Shown: in pieces, positions 55,434 through 64,000 of the stretch
How positions within the stretch are numbered: position 1 is the stretch's first letter
How the letters are laid out: each line of letters begins with the position of its first letter
Assembly (NCBI GenBank): GCA_030765065.1
Contig: CM060989.1
Coordinates: 40,539,501-40,603,500 of the forward strand
Length of the DNA stretch: 64,000 bases
DNA from: Deroplatys truncata
Taxonomy: Eukaryota; Arthropoda; Insecta; Mantodea; Mantidae
Direction of reading: 5' to 3'
The notes under the pieces: model-generated
Told to the model about the DNA's origin: nothing
Databases searched by the model: none
Seen by the model: only the letters and a program-made list of their open reading frames with translations
Program-made: the position numbers and the translations under genes

Positions 55434-56839
55434 CGGTAACTATTTACTGATGTATACTGGATTGCTATAATAAGCTATTCTTTAAAATATGACGTCATTC
55501 TTTTAACACTACTGTGATAACTTTGCAAAGTAATCGTTAGTGCTGTAGTGTAGTGCAATATGAACCATAAGAAAATAATAGCTCCCTTATAATAATACTG
55601 CTTTATAAATTAATTGTAAAAAATAGTTTATCAAATCTAGGATCATGCATCTCTTTGATTTTTCTTAAGTTTGTTGTTTATTATTGTATGTCTCTTAGTC
55701 AATATATGTATTGAAAATATGCCTTAGTTCCTTTTAATATATTTAGATTTAAGAACCCAACGAATTCAATTCTTGAATACTTTATTGTTTTACCTAACTA
55801 AATTTCCCAATTACACTATTTACTAAACTCTAACTGAAAATTCCAGATTAACTTTAAGTACTCTGATATATGCCAATATCTCATTTTAATGTTATCTCCT
55901 AACTTGGCAGACCTTAGGGCCATTGTCTTCCCAACTTTTTTTAACCGGAGTAAAACCAGCATTCGTAAACATGCTGTTGTAGCTTAAATTTTGCAACGCA
56001 GAAAACGTTTCACTGTGAACAAGGCTTTACGAGGGAATAATGCACGCCTTCTCAGCCGCTCACATTAGACTAATTATTTAACTGCCCGTAGATTAAATGG
56101 GAATTACAGTGTGTAAAGTAGCTTGGGCGTCACAAATAAGCATTAAAAGTTTTTGCTACAAGTGCACATACATATTAACCAGTTTTTAGCCCCACTGCTT
56201 GTAAATACTGCCCTTCAATACCATAGCTTCTATTCTCACAGAAGAGTCGTTACTATGATAACTGCAGTCTTCTTATGTCTTAGGAGGTTCTCGGCTCATG
56301 TGCACATTGAATATGGATTTCAGCAAATCAATGATGAGCTATGTCAACAGAACCTATACAAAATCGTCTCTGATACATTCATAGACAACATGTTGTCCTT
56401 AAATAGCTAATGATTTACTCTTACGAAAAATCACATTAAAATTTCTTTGCTCTGTCACTTATAAATAGAGGTTGATGTAATAGGCGCTAAAAACTCAACA
56501 CAGGCAGGCACGTAGACACTACAAATTCAAAATAGGCACTATCAGCAAACACTTAGAACATATTTTGACACAACAGAACAGTATAGATGTATCCAATAGC
56601 CACATATCATATACTAAATTTGCTAAATTCCACTATTCTTTTAATGAAACATAAAATTTAACCATTAGTTCTTTAAATTTGCACTCTTCAATTACTATGT
56701 ATTTTTTATCTCATACATTATTATCAGTTTTTAAGTAATTCCTCTGTTGAATACAACTCCCACACTGGTTTGCAATTATTTCTGTAATGTATTATTGTTA
56801 AACTGGCTATCCTTGCACTTGCAATGAAACAAATATAGT
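55434..56839. other. AT-rich stretch without recognised gene
   Basis: Contains the ataggcac-rich repeat at about 56500-56560, shared with 6617-6756. The 85-codon frame at 56153-56410 has no recognisable motif. Confidence 0.4.
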
Positions 56840-56985
56840 CTTTTAAGGTCAGTACCGTGTTTTCGCTCACATGGGAAGTAAGAAAACAATAAAGCCATCG
56901 TATTACAAACTTCCTCAGGCATGTTGTTAACAAGGGCTCATTGGCTTAGAGCCTGAAATATTAATTGCAAACTTAACAAAATCTA
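56840..56985 (+). repeat. Unclassified repeat fragment, shared with the window start
   Basis: gggaagtaagaaaacaataa, then gtattacaaacttcctcagg and attggcttagagcctgaaat match the reverse complement of about 60-320. It is followed directly by a reversed family A fragment. Confidence 0.5.
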
Positions 56986-56989
56986 ACTA

Positions 56990-57350
56990 CACAGAAAATC
57001 TAAATCTCGTTAAAACACAAAGTTTACGTAAAATAAAATGTTTGGGGTGTCAACCATTTCCGAGATTGGTTTCGATGTTTACTTTTCATAACTGCAAAAC
57101 GCTATTCTTTTTATTTTTCTTTTTCGTGTTCATACAAAGAGAAAATGGAATTTCAAAGCGATCACATCGCGACCGACTTTGAAAAGATTTGACTACCGCT
57201 TTAGCTCAATGTATTTTTCATATACTTAAAACGAAATGTATAAATCTTTAGTGAAATTTTGTGTGTAATAACAATAATTAAATAGAAAAATAAGCTTTTG
57301 TAAGAATAATGTGCAGAAAAATTAGTAGAGAAAAATCATAATAACAGACC
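56990..57350 (-). mobile_element. Family A 5' half, diverged
   Basis: Reversed blocks: aaatctcgttaaaacacaaa, gtcaaccatttccgagattg, gactaccgctttagctcaat and an ataagcttttgtaagaataa block. It lacks the outermost 5' end. Confidence 0.65.
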
Positions 57351-57579
57351 AAAACTTGCTACAGGAAGAATGTACAACTAATGCAAAAAGGGCAATTTTA
57401 GACACTTTTTTTCGTAGCATTAGCCTTTTACAATATAATTCTGTTATTGATTTGAATTTTACAACATTTTAAGCAATGCACGTTTCAAATGCTACGTCTC
57501 GTCTTTTATTTCTCATCAGCCCTTGCAATACACTATCAAGAATTGCACATTATTCGATTTTATTTTATACGAGGGCGAT

Positions 57580-58380
57580 ACTGGAAATTTTTAGAATGCC
57601 ATGTTTGTAAAAACAAATACACTTACTATATATTTGACAGCTACTTTCTAATGTTTTGCGAGTTGATTGCCGTGTAGTTTGTACGATTTTCTCTAATAGT
57701 TTGTTAATTACCATCATTTAAAGATTTTGTGTTCGCCCAAACATGAATTTGAGTAGAGAACATTTCCGGGCCATGATTTTTACGACCTTAAATTGTCATT
57801 AACGCCTAAATAATGCAAAGATCGGCTTAGAAATGCATTTGGCGAAGAAGCCCCATCTAAGGCTACAATTTATAACTGGTACAACGAATTCAAAAGAGCT
57901 CAGTTTATTCTTAATGATGAATTTTGTGAAGGACGCCCAAGAACTGCGGTTTCTAATGAAAATATTGCCGCTGTTCGAGAAATTCTTGAAGAAGTTCGAC
58001 GGACATTTTATGAATTTATTCGGGCGACATTGGGAATTGGTATAAGCCAAATTCAGAACATTTTACATCAGCAGTTAGACGTAAGAAAACGTTTTCGGTG
58101 GATTTCACATAAACTGACTCGCGATAAAAAACAACAACGCATTGAGTGGTGCAGAAAAACTCTGGAAAAATTCCAAGGTGGCACTTCAAATTTGGTTTGG
58201 AATATCGTTACTGGTTATGGTTCTTGGATTTATTACTATGATCCTGAAAACAAAAGTCAATCAGCTCAATGGGTCTGTCGTAGAACCTAGGCTGCAAAAG
58301 TCCAACGAATTCACAGTTCTGGTAAGAAGATGGTTGTTAGTTATTTTTCTAAAACGGGCCATATTACTATAGCATTAGAA
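57580..58380 (+). mobile_element. Mariner element, 5' two-thirds, cut before the third catalytic region
   Basis: TA at 57578-57579 precedes cgagggcgatactggaaatt. The element is a sister of 23997-25188, with 57590-57780 matching that copy's left end. It stops at cattagaaga, where family A 3' sequence begins, so the 3' end is lost. Confidence 0.87.
57800..58378 (+). pseudogene. Mariner transposase pseudogene, first catalytic D lost
   Basis: In order: FGEEAPSKATIYNWYNEFKR, FCEGRPRTAVSNENIAAVRE and EVRRTFYEFIRATLGIGISQ (helix-turn-helix half), QIQNILHQQLDVRKRFRWIS, then ITGYGSW where GDESW is expected, so the aspartate is replaced by tyrosine. It continues with YYDPENKSQSAQWVCRRT and a stop. The frame is nearly continuous up to that point, apart from changes near 58100. 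It is non-functional by sequence. Confidence 0.88.
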
Positions 58381-58742
58381 GATTATGCATTTTATTTGTC
58401 ATGAAAATATCTTAAACATATCGCATTTTAATCAAAATCATCAGCTATATTTTTATAAAATTCAAAAATTTTAAAAAATGCCCATTTAAAGGGGCGTTTG
58501 GGATGGGGCAATTTCTTAAAAGCTTTTGTGTTGTAGCTTTGAAATAATTAAACTGTTTTGAGTTATGCTATTCATAGACACACACACACATACGCGGCCT
58601 TTTTCAAAAACTGCTTTTTGTTTTATTTTGTTTATTCAGGGAGCCTCAAACCGTGTAATGGTGGTGAAATCTTGGAATCCAATTTTTGAATGGAATGTAA
58701 TAAATTCTCTATCTACTGGGTACGTGGTAGCGAAAGTAGTAA
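58381..58742 (+). mobile_element. Family A 3' half
   Basis: Starts at gcattttatttgtcatgaaa and ends tgggtacgtggtagcgaaag. It abuts the truncated mariner directly. Confidence 0.85.
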
Positions 58743-60240
58743 ATCTTATATGGCTACTTGGACAACTACGAAAAAGTCATGTGATTGCTGCATATCATAA
58801 GACTTTTCTATTATTCATTTTAAAATAAATATATTTAGATACAAATCTTCTTTAGATACAGTATTCGTTAAAGAATACTTTAAATGAATGTTCGTTCTCT
58901 AACATTCATTTAAATCTTTTAGCAATAATTTGCCTTTGAGTATGTTATTGACTTCTACCTATTAAATGCCACTTGTTTTCATGCGCCAGCTAATTTTATG
59001 GGCTGCCATGTTCTTGCGAGTGGTTTTTGCTGCTCTGCGTTGTTATGGTTTGGTTTGTATTAAAAGCAGTCGACCGCAGAAATGTCAGAGAGTTGGCATG
59101 ATATTCGTGTTCACTCATGCACAACCAATATTGCATACGGAATACGATGATGGGCTGGCAGCTTGACTGCTATCAACACCTGTATACATTATTATTCACG
59201 CAAGCGAGGAACTTGGATATGCAAGTCATAAAGATCTCGGCACAGTTATGTCGCTGGACTTCCCGAGACGGATGTGGGGTAATTTCTGGGTGTGTTGTTA
59301 AATTCAGGTGATAGATGACCTTTCAGCTACGTTTCAGCACTTCTGGAATAAACCAGGACATATGCTCAGAGCATGGAATAGTTATTTATGCAATAGTGGG
59401 ATATAAGCATCGTTACTGCTGGAATGCTATTGCAAGAACGAAGCGTAAGCCGTGGTTTTTTAATTACGTGAGAGCGGTAATTATGTTCATTCCTCTAGCT
59501 GCATACAGGTTGCTACTTATTTAACATCGTGCATAATTTTCTCATTATGGCACGTGAAAATAGAAGATGAAACATTTTGTAATATTCTTTTTTTCTGAAC
59601 AACGAAGCTGCAAAATCTCTGCACGGTATTAAATACAGAATAATTATAAGATCTGAATTTATAATTACTTACAGTACTTTTCTGATAACACGCTAGTCCG
59701 AAACACCTGCTCACGCATGCACGTGGCTGTCTTGCTTATCGGTTCAACACGCCAGGTAATAAATGAAATGCAGGGAGAGAAGCTAACGTTTCATTTACGA
59801 ACATATGAAGACGCTCACCCTTATGTCAGCTATGGATTTATAATGCTAATATTGTAAAAAATGTTGTATCCAACTCGTGGATAATCTTAATATAACTTTC
59901 ACTCGTGACATATTCAATATTACCCCTTGTTGCATAAATCACTATGATGTCATTTTACGATCGTTGATTTATAAATAACAGCATCATTCAATAAGTATTC
60001 TGACAGTCTGTGATTAAATATGAATGAAAGGCTAGTTAACATTATCTCGTTGATAACAGTAAAGTTGGTCTAGTAACAAAAGAACTAATCTAACGATATT
60101 AATTTGCTTACGGTAACATTAGGAGTGTATAGATTATCTGAAATTAAGAAAATCGGCTAATTCTTTCTGAATAATGAGTGATTCTGAATAAGTATCTCTT
60201 CAGATTAAATAGCAAAATATGCTAAATATATCGAGAGAAA
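58743..60240. other. Stretch without recognised gene
   Basis: About 1.5 kb with no domain, terminal repeat or shared repeat noticed. Frames up to 69 codons at 58966-59524 lack motifs. Confidence 0.4.
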
Positions 60241-60472
60241 AAATGAGTTTCATTTATGGACGCTCTTTAACTAATAGGGTTCTTAGCGTCCCATTCTATA
60301 TTGGGCGTAAAAAAGACCGGAAATTTTGCTCAGAGGCCTCTTATCAGGCTTGAGGTTCTTTTACGTGCCGTAAATCTACGACACGGGACCACCGGCTTTA
60401 CTTCCCCTCCGAAGGAAGCCATGCTAAGGATTTTTACGCCCGAAAAAATCCATCGCTCTCCGCCGAGGGTAA
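60241..60472 (-). mobile_element. SINE family S1, truncated before the tRNA-like head
   Basis: Plus-strand phrases agtttcatttatggacgctc, gcgtcccattctatattggg, gtgccgtaaatctacgacac and cccgaaaaaatccatcgctc run in order. It ends at ctccgccga, just before the B box. Confidence 0.88.
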
Positions 60473-61002
60473 AGTATGAATTGGTATACGAGTACTATGT
60501 GAAGTGGTGCGAATTTAGGAGAGCAAAATCATAAACAAAGCTTTGCTTGCATATTTTGAGCTTCTACCTTAAGAAAGTTGTAGCTAGAGAGGGGTTTTGA
60601 GGGGGTCGGAACCTCCCCATTACTAAAAAACGTAAACATTAATAGCAAAAATAGCTTCGTCAAAATAATAGCATCTTTATAGGTTAGCGGGAAAGAGATA
60701 CTTTCTAATCATATCACAGTAGTCCTATACTTAGGCGGCATGTTTTAAACACTGTCGTCAAAGGTAACACAAATGGAAACTGTACTTAGATGGCGTTAAG
60801 ATATCGGGGGCATGTTTTCGTTCCAGTGCTAATTTCAGTGGTTTCCAAATGAGTGCAATATCTCCCAGTTTAGAGCATAACTAAAAAACCTATTTTGTAG
60901 TGAAATAAATTGTCTTGCAGCGGTAATATAAAATACTTCACAGTGGTTGTTAATTCCCATGTCATAACACATTTGCCGCTTAGAATGCAAAGCATCCTAT
61001 CT
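60473..61002. other. Stretch without recognised feature
   Basis: No motif or repeat match noticed. Confidence 0.4.
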
Positions 61003-61446
61003 TAATTTTAATTCCAAGTGAGAGCTGGCGCTGCGAATCCGAGCACTAGTGGTACTTTTGACGTTACTAGAAGTACCCAGGCCGAACGTCTGAGCCGCGC
61101 ACGGAAGGGAGTTGTTCGGATTGGGTTGGACTCGATGGGACAGTGGTTACCGAAACCTATATGGAGATTGGGTATGTTTGGGCTAAGCCGGGGCGGGGTT
61201 GTGAGACGCCTCATGTCCTCGCACCAACCTGGAAAGTTGGCTAGACTGGCTAGACATTGTCCCCCCACCGAGGGTAGTCTTGTTCGGTAGTCTTCCTCAT
61301 TTGGGGTTGACGCGCGTATGTGCTTCCACTTTCCGTACATGTGAAAGCAGGAGGGGTGGTGTACGGGCTTGATCCGGAGCTCTGCCCCAAGCGTTGGCAA
61401 AGTAGTCAGAATTTCCGCTCATGGCTTTTCCTAATTTTAATTCCAA
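61003..61446. mobile_element. GC-rich insertion (414 bp) with perfect 15-bp target duplication
   Basis: taattttaattccaa occurs at 61003-61017 and 61432-61446. Between them 61018-61431 is strongly GC-rich, while the flanks are AT-rich. No A tail or microsatellite is seen at either edge. The minus-strand frame of 130 codons (61008-61400) crosses almost all of the insertion but shows no domain I know. It may be a retroposed RNA, a SINE of an unlisted family or a processed gene fragment. Confidence 0.7.
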
Positions 61447-61680
61447 TTGCTGTACCTTAATCTGAAATATAAAATAAATTTGTTTAAATATTTCAACTCG
61501 GGATTAATTCATATTTATCATTTAATTGATACAAATTGTGTCGCGGTAACCTTCGTGCTATCTTATTTTCTGAGCACATGTTATTGTTTTACTATTTTGA
61601 ATTTTGAGTTCTTTGTCCTCCGGCTAGTTATTATTTTTCAGTCGAGCAAATCTCTTGAACAGGGTGTGTAAACGGAAAGG
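61447..61680. other. Short stretch between insertion and LTR-like block
   Basis: AT-rich. In minus-strand terms it would lie just inside an LTR element, but no clear primer-binding site was recognised. Confidence 0.35.
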
Positions 61681-62263
61681 TGTTACTAAAAGATAACACT
61701 GATAAAAGAATTGGTTTTTACACTTTTATTGCCGTCACACGTTATTAATTTCACATATTTACTCTTGATACACGCCCGACTGAAACTGTTATATTTTCGA
61801 ATGTAACTATAATCACTTATTTGCTGCACATTATTAATTCGAGTATTTCACATTTTTGTAACTAGCTTTACGACGCGAGAGATTCTGTAGAATTGCGTAA
61901 CGTACTTCGTGAATGATTCTGTTAAACTGCGCGACGTGTAACCCGTGAATGATTCTGTTGAACTGTGCGTTACCTGTCTCTGGCTTTAGAATTTATACTC
62001 CCTCACCCCGATATGCCTAACATTATAACCGAGCTGCTATTGATTAATAAAGCGCGCCAACATTAGCGTCTATTTTTTATCCAATCAAAATTACGAACAC
62101 ATATGCTCTAGGGAAGATATTCCCTCCATTTCTAAAGAAAAGCGCGCTACTCTGACGTCATTTGTTTGTCTCTTCTAATTGATAAACAACCTACCCCCTC
62201 GCTACATTGTTACCCGCTCCTATTGTCAGTTTCAGTGAGGCCGTGTAAACTTATTTCCTAACA
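61681..62263 (-). mobile_element. LTR-like block with TGTTA...TAACA ends
   Basis: On the minus strand: starts tgttaggaaataagtttaca; a TATA box (gggagtataaattc, near 61990-62003); three tandem 35-bp units downstream; an AATAAA (61725-61730); ends ttttagtaaca. The inverted TGTTA/TAACA ends and the promoter-to-poly(A) order fit an LTR. No 5-bp target duplication is seen and no internal coding region is recognised beside it. Confidence 0.45.
61881..61985. repeat. Three tandem ~35-bp units
   Basis: Each unit starts gattctgt (61881, 61915, 61951) and contains an aactgcg- or aattgcg-like core and a cgtgaat end. They lie between the TATA box and poly(A) signal of the LTR-like block. Confidence 0.85.
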
Positions 62264-63059
62264 ATGCTTATAATTAACAAACATCTCAAATCATTGTCAT
62301 ACAATAATGTTAATTTACACTACAATCACTCTGGCAATCACAGTGTTGTGATATAAAATACTGCCTCAATTGTTTAAAAACTGGACCCCTATACATAACC
62401 CTTTAAATGATTTTCTGGCTACGCCATTGTATATTAGAAATCTTTGTCTGTGAGTATATTATTATATGCATGCAAGTGTATTGATTCATTGCCATGGCGA
62501 TATTACGACGGATAAGTAGTCATCATCAACTGATCGCGAATTCCAAAAAGACTTTTTTAAGCAGGCGATATCAAGGTGGATGACTCAGTTATAAAGTATC
62601 TAACCATTCGTTCGGATATGCAAATTCATTACTGTTTTGCCTTGAGTTGTTTCACGCTTCCTTCAGTAACATCACATCATCCGATGATTCAACAACTCCC
62701 CACAAAAGAAACACTTGACTATAAGGTCAGTTTGTTTTTCCTCCATCTCTCCGAGTACTGCGCATATGCTGCTAATATCAGTTGTTTTCTGCGAAGATGA
62801 ATTACACAAAGTAATATAATAGACTCGGCAAGTAATTTTACTCACATTATTGCATGTAAAAATGGTACTCTGGAAGACTAGCTAATACAATTCATATTTT
62901 GGCATCGGATTCAAAAAGAAATATTTGTAAGCACTTTAAAGTTAGTTAAACCAATTCTCTAGCTGGAAATGTATTAGTTTGCCACAACATTACTGATACA
63001 AGGACCTCAAATAATATCTAAATTTCGCATTTAATGAAAATGAAGTAACGTCTTGACTA
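62264..63059. other. Stretch without recognised gene
   Basis: At 62414-62428 ttctggctacgccattg resembles the terminus of several DNA transposons (caatggcgtagccag on the minus strand). No partner terminus was identified, so no element is called. Confidence 0.35.
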
Positions 63060-63580
63060 CATGGTGGACCATTTGAGACTGTACAATATCTCCAAAATTA
63101 AGCGTTGTAGAAATAAATGTCTTGAATAAAAGTTGCTTGATATTATGGGGGAAAGTAAATGTCATTAGTTGTGTTTTATTTGGAGGACGTTGTGATGGTG
63201 ATTTTAAGGTTAGTTTAATTTTTTTTAAATGGGAGCCTACCTTTAAGTTGTTTTCTCACTCATTAAAAACTAAACAACATTTGTATAAAGTATTTAGCAA
63301 TTGTTCCTACACCAACGTGAATGGAAACCAACATTCAGAATTTTCGTGTTATTTTGTTGTTTAGTTTTTTTATGAGTGAGAAAACAACATAAGAAAGGTA
63401 GGCCCCCATTTAAAAAAAAATAAGTTGACCCTAAAATGACCAAAACAACGCCCTTCCAAATAAACAACGACTAATGGCATTTGCTTTCCCCCATAATATC
63501 AAGCAATTTTTATTAGGACATTTCATTTTACAACGCTTAGTTTTGGAGATGTACAGTCTCAACTTAAATGATCCAGCCTG
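63060..63580. mobile_element. Palindromic (foldback) element, TA target site, arms ~220 bp
   Basis: TA at 63058-63059 and 63581-63582. Left arm 63060-63280 and right arm 63356-63580 are inverted copies: ttgcttgatattatggggga, aaatgggagcctacctttaa and gttgttttctcactcattaa on the left have near-identical complements on the right. The loop is about 75 bp. It is a larger relative of 44043-44390. The 80-codon frame inside is not a gene. Confidence 0.92.
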
Positions 63581-63584
63581 TAGA

Positions 63585-64000
63585 TAACTCTGTTATATCA
63601 GATATGAAACACTGTCTAAACAAGGAAGCCCTAAAATACTATTCTTTGTGACAACTGATTTATTATTGTATTTATGTTGTTTTTTTCATTTCTTAAATAT
63701 TTGACATGTCCCTTAACGGGAGTGGGTAGTTATAGGGCTATTTCGAGTGCTCAGAATATAGAAAGTTTGAAGCCTCTATATTTTTCAAACTATTACAGAT
63801 ACTTGTATGCACCTTTGCTACAATATAAAACTACCTAAAACGATTCTAATACATATAGTGGGAAATCCTTACTTTACATCTCGTTTTTAAAGATATTTTT
63901 CATTGGCTATGCACTAATCGTTTTATTTAGCATGCATTTATTCAGAAAATATTTGAACTACGGTGTCAAACTTTTATATGAACATTTTCAGCATCAGTTT
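63585..64000. other. Stretch without recognised feature
   Basis: AT-rich. Nothing recognised up to the window edge. Confidence 0.4.

Noticed and set aside
62412..62430. Terminus of a DNA transposon (caatggcgtagccag)
   Set aside because: No matching inverted terminus or target duplication could be located, so the element cannot be delimited.

Overview
This window looks like a nuclear segment of an insect or other arthropod genome. It is AT-rich, carries no dense or operon-like coding, and is packed with transposon families typical of insects: mariner/Tc1-type, pogo, hAT, PIF/Harbinger, an RTE/CR1-like LINE and several tRNA-derived SINEs. A polyneopteran such as a cockroach, stick insect or orthopteran is a guess from the style of the repeats. 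I found no complete protein-coding gene. The only host-gene signal is one possible internal exon on the minus strand at 4934-5035, with canonical splice signals on both sides and a length divisible by three.

The dominant component is one interspersed repeat of about 0.8-1.0 kb, called family A here. I count about 25 copies or pieces in both orientations, roughly a quarter of the window by eye. It has no open frame. Its 5' end reads like tctgatgtgttacattcac, followed by actttctctac. Its 3' end carries a 16-nt hairpin (ctactatacgtagtag) followed by the inverted subterminal motif gtagagaaagt. An AC-rich microsatellite lies upstream of the 3' end. This layout resembles non-autonomous Helentron/HINE elements, although a MITE is not excluded. 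At least two copies are inserted in opposite orientation inside older copies, one sits inside a SINE, and several have SINEs inserted into them.

Layout: 0-10 kb holds family A copies, a SETMAR-like mariner relic, the candidate exon and several SINEs. 10-15 kb holds SINEs, a LINE reverse-transcriptase relic and a MITE with 90-bp inverted repeats. 15-26 kb holds three mariner relics, a possible piggyBac relic and LINE fragments. 26-34 kb holds a pogo element with a nested SINE, more family A, and SINEs in inverted pairs. 34-44 kb holds family A, an LTR-like block and GC-rich SINE material. 44-56 kb holds foldback elements, a Harbinger fragment, family A and a hAT relic. 56-64 kb holds a mariner relic, a GC-rich insertion with perfect 15-bp target duplications, a second LTR-like block and a palindromic foldback element.

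The protein relics are transposases or reverse transcriptases broken by stops, frameshifts or internal deletions. I see no evidence that any element here is autonomous. Repeat borders are approximate (about 10-30 bp) unless a target-site duplication is given. Family names A and S1-S6 are local labels.
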